Below, in pieces: positions 55,320-64,000 of a stretch of 64,000 nt of DNA. Each line of letters begins with the position of its first letter. The first letter of the stretch is position 1. A program made the translations under genes and the position numbers. The notes below the pieces were generated by a model. It made no database searches, was not told where the DNA came from, and worked only from the letters and a program-made list of their open reading frames with translations. Origin of the DNA: Pseudomonas sp. UMAB-08 (lineage in GTDB: Bacteria > Pseudomonadota > Gammaproteobacteria > Pseudomonadales > Pseudomonadaceae). The DNA lies in assembly GCF_900095225.1 (NCBI RefSeq), contig NZ_LT607419.1, positions 146,348 to 210,347 of the forward strand, given 5' to 3'.

Positions 55320-56750
55320 GTGATTCCCTTGCTATCCCGCCTATCCCTTCCCCTGCTCCTGGTCATGACCATGAGTGCGTGCGATCACGCGCCGCGCTTC
55401 ACTAAAGCCGAGCCGGGGGAAGCGTTGTCAGGGGGAAGCGCGACGGTGAACAAGACGGACCGGAATGCTTTTTCTCTGCCCTCAGCCAATCTTTCGCCAG
55501 TGCGGCGTCTGGATTTCAGCGTCGGCAATAGCTTTTTTCGCAGCCCGTGGGTGATCGCGCCGTCGACCACCACCGCCCGTGACGGCCTGGGCCCGCTGTT
55601 CAATACCAACGCCTGCCAGAACTGCCACATCAAGGACGGCCGCGGTCATCCACCCGCGCCAGGCGACAGCAATGCGGTGTCGATGCTGGTGCGCCTGTCG
55701 ATCCCCAATGACCCCGCCTACTCCACACTCATCGAGCAATCGGGCGTGCTGCCCGAGCCCGTGTATGGTGGGCAATTGCAGGACATGGCGATCCCTGGCG
55801 TGGCACCGGAAGGCAAAGTGCGCGTCGACTACGACCTGCTGCCAGTCACCTTCAAGGACGGCACGCGGATCGAATTACGCCAGCCCAAACTGCAGATTAC
55901 CCAGCTCGGCTATGGCCCGATGCACCCCGATACCCTTTTTTCCGCGCGGGTCGCACCGCCGATGATTGGGTTGGGTCTGTTGGAGGCGATCCCGGAGGCG
56001 GCAATTCTGGCCAACGCCGATGCTCAACACAAACAGAACAATGGCATTGCCGGGCGCGCCAACCGGGTCTGGGACGATGCACAACAGAAAATTGTGCTGG
56101 GGCGATTTGGCTGGAAAGCCGGGCAGCCGACTCTCAACCAACAAAATGCGCACGCCTTCTCGGGTGATATGGGCCTGACCACTCGCCTCAAAACCGTCGA
56201 TGACTGCACCGCGACCCAAGTCGACTGTCTCAATGCGCCAACCGGTAAAGGTCCTGAGGGCGAACCGGAGGTCAGCGACAACATTCTGCGTCTGGTACTG
56301 TTCTACAGCCGCAACCTGGGAGTGCCCGCACGACGGGATGTCGACAACCAACAGGTGCTGGCCGGCAAGACTCTGTTTTATCAAACAGGCTGTCAGCAGT
56401 GTCATACGCCACAGTTCACCACCGGTGCCAACGCCGCCGAACCCGAACAGGCCAATCAAGTGATCCGCCCTTACAGCGATTTGTTGCTGCATGATATGGG
56501 CGAAGGGCTGGCCGACCATCGCAGCGAATTTCAAGCCACTGGCCGCGACTGGCGCACTCCTCCGTTGTGGGGCATTGGCCTGACAGAAGCCGTCAGTGGT
56601 CACACACAGTTTTTACACGACGGTCGTGCTCGAAACCTGCTTGAAGCAGTGCTCTGGCACGGCGGCGAAGCGCACGCCGCGCAGCAACAGGTATTGGCGT
56701 TTAACGCCGAACAACGCACGGCATTATTGGCGTTTTTGAACTCTCTTTAA
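55320..56750 (+). CDS. Di-heme (DUF1111) c-type cytochrome lipoprotein
   Basis: 476 aa from a GTG with AGGA 7 bases upstream. Lipobox MSAC (Cys21) marks a lipoprotein. Two heme-c sites are present: Cys99-Cys102-His103 (CQNCH) and Cys358-Cys361-His362 (CQQCH). DUF1111 proteins are thiol-oxidoreductase-like relatives of di-heme peroxidases. Between two imelysin genes it probably transfers electrons in periplasmic iron handling, for example oxidising or reducing iron; the exact reaction is unknown. Confidence 0.88.
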   Translation: MIPLLSRLSLPLLLVMTMSACDHAPRFTKAEPGEALSGGSATVNKTDRNAFSLPSANLSPVRRLDFSVGNSFFRSPWVIAPSTTTARDGLGPLFNTNACQNCHIKDGRGHPPAPGDSNAVSMLVRLSIPNDPAYSTLIEQSGVLPEPVYGGQLQDMAIPGVAPEGKVRVDYDLLPVTFKDGTRIELRQPKLQITQLGYGPMHPDTLFSARVAPPMIGLGLLEAIPEAAILANADAQHKQNNGIAGRANRVWDDAQQKIVLGRFGWKAGQPTLNQQNAHAFSGDMGLTTRLKTVDDCTATQVDCLNAPTGKGPEGEPEVSDNILRLVLFYSRNLGVPARRDVDNQQVLAGKTLFYQTGCQQCHTPQFTTGANAAEPEQANQVIRPYSDLLLHDMGEGLADHRSEFQATGRDWRTPPLWGIGLTEAVSGHTQFLHDGRARNLLEAVLWHGGEAHAAQQQVLAFNAEQRTALLAFLNSL

Positions 56751-56786
56751 CGATGTACTCCCTATTGACGAGAAGAGGAGCCGGAC

Positions 56787-57851
56787 ATGTTCCGCCCCAA
56801 ACTGTTATTCACCAGCCTGGCCGCCTTTGCCATCGCCGCCTGCTCGCCACAAGACCCACAGGCCGTGACGTCTGCCGCCATCGCCAAGCAAGTGATCCTG
56901 CCAACCTACAGTCGCTGGGTCGATGCCGACCGTCAGTTGTCGATCAGCGCCTTGGCGTTCTGTCAGGGCACATCAGACCTGGACACCGCCCGCGCCGACT
57001 TCCTGCACGCGCAAAAAGCCTGGGCTGAATTACAGCCATTGCTGATTGGTCCATTGGCCGAAGGCAACCGCGCCTGGCAAGTCCAGTTCTGGCCTGACAA
57101 AAAGAACCTGGTGGGGCGCCAGGTCGAGCAATTGGTCAGCGCACAACCGCAGATCAATGCCGACGCACTGAGCAAGTCCAGCGTCGTGGTGCAGGGCCTT
57201 TCGGCGTATGAATACATCCTGTTCGACGCCAATGTCGACATGGCCAACGCCGAGCAAAAAACCCGTTATTGCCCCCTGCTGATCGCTATCGGTGAGCGCC
57301 AGAAAGCGCTGGCCGAGGAGATCCTGACCGGCTGGAACAGCACTGATGGCATGCTCGCGCAACTGAGCAAGTTTCCCAATCCGCGTTACGCCGACGCCCA
57401 CGAAGCCATCGCTGAATTGCTTCGGGTGCAGGTCACTGCGCTGGACAGCCTGAAGAAAAAACTCGGCACGCCATTGGGTCGTCAGACCAAGGGCATACCA
57501 CAGCCGTTCCAGGCCGACGCCTGGCGCAGCAAAGCATCGCTCAGTAGCCTGGAAGCCAGCTTGATCAGCGCCGAGACGGTGTGGTCTGGCGTCGACAACC
57601 ACGGCCTGCGTGGCCTGCTGCCCGCCGAACAAAAACCACTGGCCGACAAAATCGATGCTGCTTATGCCGCCAGCCGCCACCTGCTTTCTGCGTTGAAACC
57701 TCCGTTGACCGACCTGCTCGCCACAGACGCTGGTCGTCAGCAGCTCAATGCCTTCTACGACAGCCTCAACGCCCTCCATCGCTTGCATGAAGGCGAACTC
57801 GCCAAGGCGCTGGGTATCCAGCTTGGCTTCAACGCAAATGATGGTGACTGA
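56787..57851 (+). CDS. Second imelysin-family lipoprotein
   Basis: 354 aa. Signal with lipobox IAAC (Cys19). Imelysin-like fold with the LSAYEYILFD segment where the first imelysin has HAIEF, so the His of HxxE is replaced; this is common in the second paralogue of such clusters. GAGGAG lies about 10 bases before the ATG. It starts 36 bases after the di-heme gene and is followed at once by the DUF1513 gene. Confidence 0.85.
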   Translation: MFRPKLLFTSLAAFAIAACSPQDPQAVTSAAIAKQVILPTYSRWVDADRQLSISALAFCQGTSDLDTARADFLHAQKAWAELQPLLIGPLAEGNRAWQVQFWPDKKNLVGRQVEQLVSAQPQINADALSKSSVVVQGLSAYEYILFDANVDMANAEQKTRYCPLLIAIGERQKALAEEILTGWNSTDGMLAQLSKFPNPRYADAHEAIAELLRVQVTALDSLKKKLGTPLGRQTKGIPQPFQADAWRSKASLSSLEASLISAETVWSGVDNHGLRGLLPAEQKPLADKIDAAYAASRHLLSALKPPLTDLLATDAGRQQLNAFYDSLNALHRLHEGELAKALGIQLGFNANDGD

Positions 57852-57852
57852 T

Positions 57853-58965
57853 ATGTTGCGACGTCAGGCCCTGGCCCTTGGAAGTCTGCTGCTCGGCGCC
57901 TGTACCCTGGGCGGCTGGACACTTTTTCAGCAAAAGGGGTTTCGGCAAAAAGGCACGAGCCCTTTGCTGCTTTCCGCTCGGGACGATGGCAACGGCCAGC
58001 ACTATGCCGTGGGTTATCGTCTGGACGGCGGCCAGGTCTTCGCCACTCAGGTCGGCCAACGTTGCCATGACATCATCAATCACCCGGACCTGCCCTTGGC
58101 GCTGTTCGTCGCGCGCAGGCCCGGGACGCAAAGCTACCTGATCGACTTGCGTGACGGTCGTTTGCTCCAGACCATTACGTCCCGGCCCAACCGGCACTTC
58201 TACGGCCACGCCGTCATTCACAAAAGTGGCGAATGGCTGTACGCCACTGAAAACGACACCACCGACCCGGGACGCGGGGTGCTGGGCGTCTATCAGTTCG
58301 TCAACGAACGCCTGGTGTTCAGTGGCGAAATACCCACCCACGGCGTCGGCCCTCATCAGGTGTCGTGGATGCCCGACGGCGAAACCCTGGTGGTCGCCAA
58401 CGGCGGGATTCGCACCGAAGCCGAAAGCCGGGTCGAGATGAACCTCAATGCCATGCAGCCCAGCCTGGTGCTGATGCAGCGCGATGGCACCCTGTTGAGC
58501 AAAGAAACCCTCAGCCAGTCGATGAACAGCATCCGCCATCTGGCCATCGCCAGCGACGGCACGATTATCGCGGGGCAGCAGTTCATGGGCGAGGCACACG
58601 AGTCGTCTGAACTGCTGGCGATCAAACGCCCCGGCCAGCCCTTCGTGGCGTTCCCGGTGGTCGACAGCCAATTGCAGGCGATGAATCACTACACCGCCAG
58701 CGTTGCCGTGCACAGCGAACTGCGTCTGGTGGCCCTCACCGCGCCGCGCGGCAACCGCTTTTTTATCTGGGACCTGGACAGCGGCGAAGTGCGTCTCGAT
58801 GCGCCACTGCCCGACTGCGCAGGCGTCGGCGCAGTCGCGGATGGTTTCGTCGTCACCTCAGGCCAGGGACGCTGCCGATTCTACGATTGTCGGCAAACAG
58901 AGCTGCTGGCACAGCCTCTTGAATTGCCAGCGGGCCTCTGGGATAACCATCTGCATCTGGTTTGA
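57853..58965 (+). CDS. DUF1513 beta-propeller-like exported protein
   Basis: 370 aa. The N-terminus MLRRQALALGSLLLGAC combines an RR pair (possible Tat signal) with a lipobox (Cys17). The body has repeated blade-like segments (HFYGHAVIHKSGEWLYATEN; VGPHQVSWMPDGETLVVAN; NSIRHLAIASDGT), typical of DUF1513. I chose the ATG one base after the imelysin stop; an ATG four codons earlier would overlap by 11 bases. Function unknown; family members co-occur with imelysins. Confidence 0.82.
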   Translation: MLRRQALALGSLLLGACTLGGWTLFQQKGFRQKGTSPLLLSARDDGNGQHYAVGYRLDGGQVFATQVGQRCHDIINHPDLPLALFVARRPGTQSYLIDLRDGRLLQTITSRPNRHFYGHAVIHKSGEWLYATENDTTDPGRGVLGVYQFVNERLVFSGEIPTHGVGPHQVSWMPDGETLVVANGGIRTEAESRVEMNLNAMQPSLVLMQRDGTLLSKETLSQSMNSIRHLAIASDGTIIAGQQFMGEAHESSELLAIKRPGQPFVAFPVVDSQLQAMNHYTASVAVHSELRLVALTAPRGNRFFIWDLDSGEVRLDAPLPDCAGVGAVADGFVVTSGQGRCRFYDCRQTELLAQPLELPAGLWDNHLHLV

Positions 58966-58999
58966 TGCAGGGCCAGCGAAGCTGGCTTATCCTGCATCA
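58963..58999. other. Long hairpin starting at the DUF1513 stop codon
   Basis: Outer stem TGATGCAGG / CCTGCATCA (nine bases, perfect), inner stem GCCAGC-GAA-GCTGGC, with a TTAT bulge on the right. It begins with the TGA stop itself. No T-run follows, so it is not a standard terminator; mRNA protection or attenuation before mexV is possible. Confidence 0.6.
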
Positions 59000-59097
59000 G
59001 CACACCCGTAACTCCAGCAGTATCGCCCCGAGGCAACACCGGGGCAGCGGGACTCATGTGCTCACCCGATTCAACGGTCTTTCCAAGGAAGTGGAAT

Positions 59098-60249
59098 ATG
59101 CTGCGTCGCCGGATGCTGATCATGCTGGGGGTTGTGCTGCTCGTGGTGCTGAGCCTCGGGGGCTATAAAGCCTTTTCCGTCTATCGGCAGATCCAGGTAT
59201 TCGCCACGCCCAAACCGCCCATCAATGTTGCCGTCGTGACCGCCAACGAACAACCGTGGCAGAGTCAGCTCCCGGCTATTGGCACCCTCAAGGCCTTGCA
59301 AGGGGTCGATCTGAGCCTGGAGATTGCAGGGACGGTCAAGGCCCTGCAGTTCGAGTCCGGGCAAAAGGTCACTGCTGGTCAGCTGCTCCTGCAACTGGAC
59401 AGCGATGTTGAAAAGGCGCTGTTGGGCACCGCTGAAGCTGAATTGGGCCTGGCGAAGATTGAGCACGGGCGTGGCAGCCAATTGGTCGGCAGCCAGGCGA
59501 TCTCCAAAGGTGATTTCGACCGGCTCGCCGCGCAGTTGAAGAAAGCCTATGCCTCGGTCGCCCAATTAAATGCCGCGTTGGCGAAAAAAAGCATCCTCGC
59601 CCCCTTCAGCGGCACCATCGGCATTCGTCAGGTGGATGTCGGTGATTACCTCGCGAGCGGCACGATGATCGCTACGTTGCAGAATTTGAGCAGTTTGTAC
59701 GTCGACTTCTATGTGCCTGAGCAAGCGGTGCCGAAACTGGCGGTTGGCCAGATCGCGCAGGTCACCGTAGCGGCCTATCCGGCACAGACTTTTGAAGCGA
59801 AAATCAGCGCAATCAACCCGAAAGTCGATGACGCCACGCGCAACATCCTGGTCCGCGCCACGCTGCCAAACCCTGGCGGCGAGCTGCTGCCAGGGATGTT
59901 CGCCAGCCTGCACGTATTGCTACCCGGCGCCAACACCCGCGTGGTGGTCCCGGAAAGCGCGATCAGCTATACCCTCTACGGCAATTCGGTGTATGTCGTG
60001 GTGCCGAAAAAAACCGCCGGGGGCGAGCCCGAAAAAGACGCCAAAGGCGAGCCGCAATGGACCGTGGAGCGGCGCTTCGTCGAGACGGGCGAGCACCGCA
60101 ACGGTCGAGTGGTTGTCAGCAAGGGCCTGAACGCCGGTGAGCGGGTGGTCAGCGCCGGCCAGCTCAAACTGGACACTGGAGCCCATGTTGCCATCAGTGC
60201 CGACAAGACACTGCAAGCCGAACAGAACAGCCAGCCACGCGTTGACTGA
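59098..60249 (+). CDS. mexV: RND efflux adaptor subunit, MexV type
   Basis: Periplasmic adaptor of 383 aa with an N-terminal membrane anchor (MLIMLGVVLLVVLSLGG) in place of a lipobox. Lipoyl halves (AIGTLKALQGVDLSLEIAG and ILAPFSGTIGIRQVDVGDYLASG) surround a short helical hairpin; the barrel and membrane-proximal domains follow. AAGGAAG lies upstream of the ATG giving MLRRRM. Position behind the imelysin cluster and before a mexW-like gene matches PA4374 (mexV) by memory. Confidence 0.87.
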   Translation: MLRRRMLIMLGVVLLVVLSLGGYKAFSVYRQIQVFATPKPPINVAVVTANEQPWQSQLPAIGTLKALQGVDLSLEIAGTVKALQFESGQKVTAGQLLLQLDSDVEKALLGTAEAELGLAKIEHGRGSQLVGSQAISKGDFDRLAAQLKKAYASVAQLNAALAKKSILAPFSGTIGIRQVDVGDYLASGTMIATLQNLSSLYVDFYVPEQAVPKLAVGQIAQVTVAAYPAQTFEAKISAINPKVDDATRNILVRATLPNPGGELLPGMFASLHVLLPGANTRVVVPESAISYTLYGNSVYVVVPKKTAGGEPEKDAKGEPQWTVERRFVETGEHRNGRVVVSKGLNAGERVVSAGQLKLDTGAHVAISADKTLQAEQNSQPRVD

Positions 60250-60263
60250 TCAAGGAATTCTTC

Positions 60264-63200
60264 ATGGCGTTTACCGATCCGTTCATCCGTCGTCCGGTGC
60301 TGGCCACCGTCATCAGCCTGCTGATTGTGCTCTTGGGCTTCCAGGCGTTCAGCAAGCTGACCATTCGCCAATACCCGCAGATGGAAAATGCCCTGATCAC
60401 TGTGACCACGGCTTACCCCGGGGCCAACGCAGAGACTATCCAGGGCTATATCACCCAGCCGTTGCAACAGAGCCTGGCCAGCGCCGAAGGCATCGATTAC
60501 ATGACCTCGGTCAGTCGTCAGAACTTTTCCGTGGTGTCGATTTATGCACATATCGGTGCGGACAGCGACCGACTCTTCACCGAACTGCTGGCCAAGGCTA
60601 ACGAGGTCAAGAACAAGCTGCCGCAAGACGCTGAAGACCCGGTACTGAACAAGCAGGCGGCCGACTCAACCGCCCTGATGTACATCAGCTTCTACAGCAG
60701 CGAATTGAGCAACCCACAGATCACTGACTACCTGTCACGGGTGATTCAGCCCAAGCTTGCGACCCTGCCGGGCATGGCCGAAGCAGAGATTATCGGCAAT
60801 CAGGTCTTTGCCATGCGCCTGTGGCTCGACCCGGTGCGCCTCGCCGGTTACGGCCTGACCGCCAGTGATGTCACTGCTGCCGTACGCCGTTACAACTACC
60901 TTTCCGCAGCCGGCGAAGTACGAGGCGAATACGTGGTTACCAGCATCAATGCTGCCACCGAATTGAAGTCTGCCGAAGCCTTTGCCGCCATCCCGCTGAA
61001 AATATCGGGCGACCGTCGCGTGCTGCTCGGCGATGTCGCCCGCGTGGAAATGGGGGCGGAAAACTACAACGCGATCAGTTCTTTCGATGGCACGCCGTCG
61101 GTCTATATCGCTATCCGCGGCACGCCCAGTTCCAACCCGCTGGACGTGATCAAAGAAGTGCGCAAAATCTTGCCGGAACTGGAAACCCAGTTGCCGCCCA
61201 CCCTGAAAATTTCCATTGCCTATGACGCTACCCTGTTTATTCAGGCATCGATTCATGAAGTGGTGAAAACCCTGATCGAAGCGGTGCTGATCGTAATTGT
61301 CGTGGTGTTCCTGTTCCTCGGCGCCCTGCGTTCAGTGCTGATTCCGGTGATTACCATTCCGTTGTCGATGATCGGCGTGTTGTTTTTCATGCAGCTGATG
61401 GGCTACTCGATCAACTTGCTGACCTTGCTTGCGATGGTGCTCGCGATCGGGCTGGTGGTGGACGATGCAATTGTCGTGGTGGAGAACATCCATCGGCATA
61501 TCGAGGAGGGAAAAACGCCGTTCAACGCGGCCATCGAAGGCGCCCGGGAAATCGGGATGCCGGTGGTGTCGATGACGCTCACCCTGGCAGCCGTCTATGC
61601 GCCCATCGGTTTCCTTCAAGGCCTGAGCGGGGCGCTGTTCAAGGAGTTCGCCCTGACGCTGGCGGGCGCGGTGGTTATTTCGGGGGTGGTCGCGCTCACG
61701 TTGTCGCCGATGATGTGCGCCCTGCTGTTACGTCACAACGAGAATCCTCGCGGCCTGTCGCACAAACTTGATCAGACCTTCGGGCGCCTCAAGGCCCGCT
61801 ACCAACGCATGCTGCACGGCACGCTTAATACCCGGCCCGTGGTGCTGGTGCTTGCCTTGATCGTGTTATGCCTGATTCCGGTGCTGCTCAAGTTCACCAA
61901 GTCGGAATTGGCGCCCGATGAAGACCAGGGCATCATTTTCATGATGGCCACGTCGCCACAACCGACCAATCTCGACTACCTGAACGCCTACACCGATGAG
62001 TTCATCGAGATCTTCAGGACGTTTCCCGAGTATTACTCATCGTTCCAGATCAACGGTTTTGACGGGGTGCAGACCGGCATCGGCGGTTTCCTGCTCAAGC
62101 CGTGGAACGAGCGCAGTCGCACACAGATGCAGCTTCTGCCGGAGCTGCAGGCCAAGGTGGCGAAGATCGCGGGCTTGCAAGTGTTCGGTTTCAACCTGCC
62201 GTCGCTGCCAGGCACGGGCGAAGGCCTGCCCTTCCAGTTCGTGATCAATACGCCGAACGACTATGAGTCGCTGCTGCAAGTGGCCACCCGGATAAAGACG
62301 CGCGCGACCGAGTCAGGCAAGTTTGCCTTTCTCGATATTGATCTGGCCTTCGACAAGCCCGAGGTGGTGGTCGATATCGATCGGGCCAAGGCGGCGCAGA
62401 TGGGCGTGTCCATGCTGGATCTGGGCGGCACGCTGGCGACATTGCTCGGTGAAGCGGAGATTAACCGTTTCACCCTTGATGGCCGCAGCTACAAGGTCAT
62501 CGCGCAAGTCGAGCGACCGTATCGGGACAACCCTGACTGGCTGAATAATTACTACGTGAAGAACAACAAAGGCGAACTCCTGGCACTGTCGACGCTGATC
62601 AAGGTCAGTGACCGGGCCAAGCCCCGCCAATTGAATCAGTTTCAGCAGCTGAATTCGGCGATTATTCAGGGCGTACCTATTGTCAGCATGGGCGAGGCCA
62701 TTGAGACCGTCCGCCAGATCGCAGCAGAAGAAGCACCGCACGGTTACGCCTACGACTATGCGGGCGCTGCGCGGCAGTTCGTGCAGGAAGGCAATGCCTT
62801 GTGGATGACCTTCGCCCTGGCACTGGCGATTATTTTTTTGGTACTGGCGGCGCAGTTCGAAAGCTTCCGAGACCCATTGGTCATTCTGGTGACGGTCCCG
62901 CTATCGATCTGTGGGGCGCTGATTCCGTTGTTTCTGGGGCTGTCGAGCATGAACATCTATACCCAGGTGGGGCTGGTGACGCTGATAGGGCTGATCAGCA
63001 AGCACGGCATCCTGATCGTTGAGTTCGCCAACCAATTACGCCGCGACAAGGGGCTGAGCGCCCGCGAAGCAATCGAAGAGGCCGCTGCAATTCGTCTGCG
63101 CCCGGTATTGATGACCACGGCTGCGATGGTATTTGGCATGGTGCCGCTGATTCTTGCTACAGGCGCCGGAGCAGTCAGCCGTTTCGACATCGGCACCGTG

Positions 63201-63311
63201 ATTGCCACGGGAATGTCGATTGGTACGCTGTTCACGTTGTTCGTGCTGCCCTGCGTGTATACGCTGCTGGCGGCGCCTGACAAGAAGGCTGATCTGGCCC
63301 TCAATCTGTAG
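60264..63311 (+). CDS. mexW: RND efflux permease, MexW type
   Basis: 1015 aa proton-driven pump. Begins MAFTDPFIRRPVLATVISL; TM4 acidic pair in [19 protein letters not shown]10 lysine in GLISKHGILIVEFANQ. Shorter than EmhB and of the MexW/TriC-like HAE1 branch. There is no outer-membrane channel gene in this operon; P. aeruginosa MexVW uses OprM, so the EmhC-type channel at 3.7-5.2 kb is the probable partner. AAGGA lies 9 bases upstream of the ATG, 14 bases after mexV. Confidence 0.9.
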   Translation: MAFTDPFIRRPVLATVISLLIVLLGFQAFSKLTIRQYPQMENALITVTTAYPGANAETIQGYITQPLQQSLASAEGIDYMTSVSRQNFSVVSIYAHIGADSDRLFTELLAKANEVKNKLPQDAEDPVLNKQAADSTALMYISFYSSELSNPQITDYLSRVIQPKLATLPGMAEAEIIGNQVFAMRLWLDPVRLAGYGLTASDVTAAVRRYNYLSAAGEVRGEYVVTSINAATELKSAEAFAAIPLKISGDRRVLLGDVARVEMGAENYNAISSFDGTPSVYIAIRGTPSSNPLDVIKEVRKILPELETQLPPTLKISIAYDATLFIQASIHEVVKTLIEAVLIVIVVVFLFLGALRSVLIPVITIPLSMIGVLFFMQLMGYSINLLTLLAMVLAIGLVVDDAIVVVENIHRHIEEGKTPFNAAIEGAREIGMPVVSMTLTLAAVYAPIGFLQGLSGALFKEFALTLAGAVVISGVVALTLSPMMCALLLRHNENPRGLSHKLDQTFGRLKARYQRMLHGTLNTRPVVLVLALIVLCLIPVLLKFTKSELAPDEDQGIIFMMATSPQPTNLDYLNAYTDEFIEIFRTFPEYYSSFQINGFDGVQTGIGGFLLKPWNERSRTQMQLLPELQAKVAKIAGLQVFGFNLPSLPGTGEGLPFQFVINTPNDYESLLQVATRIKTRATESGKFAFLDIDLAFDKPEVVVDIDRAKAAQMGVSMLDLGGTLATLLGEAEINRFTLDGRSYKVIAQVERPYRDNPDWLNNYYVKNNKGELLALSTLIKVSDRAKPRQLNQFQQLNSAIIQGVPIVSMGEAIETVRQIAAEEAPHGYAYDYAGAARQFVQEGNALWMTFALALAIIFLVLAAQFESFRDPLVILVTVPLSICGALIPLFLGLSSMNIYTQVGLVTLIGLISKHGILIVEFANQLRRDKGLSAREAIEEAAAIRLRPVLMTTAAMVFGMVPLILATGAGAVSRFDIGTVIATGMSIGTLFTLFVLPCVYTLLAAPDKKADLALNL

Positions 63312-63312
63312 A

Positions 63313-63348
63313 AACCAAAAGGCTCCGTAAAAACGGAGCCTTTTGGTT
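63313..63348. terminator. Bidirectional terminator after mexW
   Basis: 16-base perfect arms AACCAAAAGGCTCCGT and complement around an AAAA loop. Serves mexW and the convergent small gene. Confidence 0.9.
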
Positions 63349-63359
63349 AACGAAGGTTT

Positions 63360-63587
63360 TCAATTTTCTTGTCTCATCCCTTGAGTCAAGCCATAGATCA
63401 ACAGTAATAGATCATGATCGGGCTTCATCGACTCCTGCACCTTGGCCACCCGTGGCAAGAGGCATCGATCCTCGCCATGTTGCGCACTCAATATCTTGGG
63501 CCCAGGTTGCTCCCAGAGGGTCAGCGCCAAGGATGCGATCCCTAAAGCCCCCACCAAAAACAAACCTCGGGCTATTTCGAGTTTCAT
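63360..63587 (-). CDS. Small membrane protein, 75 aa
   Basis: One N-terminal helix (ARGLFLVGALGIASLALTLW), then a short soluble tail ending LLLLIYGLTQGMRQEN. The ATG overlaps the stop of the preceding kinase gene by one base (TAATG), so it is translationally coupled. A longer in-frame version within the kinase gene is possible but has no reason to start there. No domain recognised. Confidence 0.6.
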   Translation of the reverse strand: MKLEIARGLFLVGALGIASLALTLWEQPGPKILSAQHGEDRCLLPRVAKVQESMKPDHDLLLLIYGLTQGMRQEN

Positions 63588-64000
63588 TAGTGTAAGCCTT
63601 TGATAGCGCTGCCAAACGCTGTCTCGTAAAAGTAGACGAGTTTCTGCCAATCCGTTGCACTGAACGACGAATGGCGACGCAGTTGTTTCATGTCATGTTG
63701 CGCGGCACTGTTGGCGGTCCAGCGACGTCGACACTTCTCGAGATCCAGCAGCGCGACCTCGACATTGGCGTCAGGCCCGTCACCCGTCACCCGCACAAAC
63801 ACATGCTTGCTGTACAAGCAGCTGTGCTGCCAGCGTCCCAGATGCATGCGCGCCAGATTGAGCGCAATCTCTTGAAGCATCCGTTCGTGCAACGCTTCGC
63901 CGTATCGCTCGCGTCCACCGGCGGCATACCAGTTATCGATTTCATCAAAACCGTCGAGCGCCGCTGTCACCAGCAAGGCGCGCCACTGCTTGTTCGAGTC
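63587..64000 (-). CDS. Lipopolysaccharide kinase InaA/WaaP-like protein (N-terminus cut by the window edge)
   Basis: C-terminal 137 residues of a protein-kinase-fold enzyme. The frame is open to base 64000. Recognisable are the catalytic-loop-like segment LARMHLGRWQHSCLYSKHVFV and VALLDLEKCRRR, in which the Asp replaces the DFG aspartate, as in InaA/WaaP/RfaP family members. These phosphorylate LPS core sugars or Kdo in the cytoplasm. Which core kinase it is cannot be told without the N-terminus. Confidence 0.8.
   Translation of the reverse strand, partial: DSNKQWRALLVTAALDGFDEIDNWYAAGGRERYGEALHERMLQEIALNLARMHLGRWQHSCLYSKHVFVRVTGDGPDANVEVALLDLEKCRRRWTANSAAQHDMKQLRRHSSFSATDWQKLVYFYETAFGSAIKGLH

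Overview
The window looks like core chromosome of a Pseudomonas of the fluorescens/putida type. Evidence is the high GC content, the beta-ketoadipate (pca) genes with an IclR-type PcaR, an MvaT xenogeneic silencer, BifA and SadC c-di-GMP enzymes, OlsBA ornithine-lipid enzymes, and RND pumps of the EmhABC/MexAB-OprM and MexVW types. From about 19 kb onward the gene order (purU, mvaT, sbcB, RDD-to-DUF58 operon, PilZ, pyk, ferredoxin reductase, sadC, fumarase, clsB-like, olsBA, pyeR-pyeM-xenB, argP, lysE, sodB, bifA, imelysin cluster, mexVW) follows, from memory, that of P. aeruginosa PAO1 around PA4314-PA4375. I saw no insertion sequence, prophage, CRISPR array, tRNA or rRNA.

Layout. 1-5.2 kb: tripartite efflux operon emhABC (emhA cut by the window edge). 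5.2-11.6 kb: pcaR and pcaIJ-F-T-D, all leftward, ending protocatechuate/catechol breakdown at acetyl-CoA and succinyl-CoA, with PcaR-like operators before pcaI and pcaR. 11.6-12.4 kb: nearly 800 bases without a convincing gene but rich in small inverted repeats. 12.4-14.3 kb: a small charged protein and a Pit phosphate transporter. 14.3-19 kb: a HerA-like ATPase, then a translationally coupled GT4 glycosyltransferase / DUF2334 deacetylase / YbhN-type membrane protein operon. 19-22.3 kb: purU, mvaT, sbcB. 22.4-29.3 kb: a six-gene overlapping operon (RDD, SpoIIM-like, DUF4129, DUF4350, MoxR ATPase, DUF58). 29.3-36.2 kb: PilZ protein, lipoprotein, pyruvate kinase, ferredoxin-type reductase, SadC-type diguanylate cyclase, class I fumarase. 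36.2-40.6 kb: leftward genes for a ribbon-helix-helix protein, DJ-1/PfpI protein, cardiolipin-synthase-like PLD protein, YceI, a small Cys-rich membrane protein and a serine hydrolase. 40.7-45.6 kb: olsBA behind a possible Pho box, acpH, and pyeR-pyeM-xenB behind repeated operators. 45.7-49.7 kb: an unusual DG-repeat protein, a coiled-coil membrane protein, an SDR epimerase, argP. 49.8-53.7 kb: lysE/argO, sodB, bifA. 53.8-59 kb: a four-gene imelysin/di-heme/DUF1513 cluster with a possible Fur site. 59-63.3 kb: mexVW-like pump without its own outer-membrane channel. 63.4-64 kb: a small membrane protein and the end of an InaA-type kinase, cut by the window edge.

The main themes are envelope work (two RND pumps, ornithine lipids, cardiolipin synthase, MoxR operon, glycolipid-type operon), c-di-GMP signalling (SadC, BifA and a PilZ protein within 25 kb) and central or aromatic carbon metabolism. 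I did not find a clearly undescribed defence or mobile system. The least explained items are the DG-repeat protein at 45.7-46.5 kb, the palindrome-rich interval at 11.6-12.4 kb, the GT4-DUF2334-YbhN operon, and the hairpins and REP-like pairs in the intergenic spaces.
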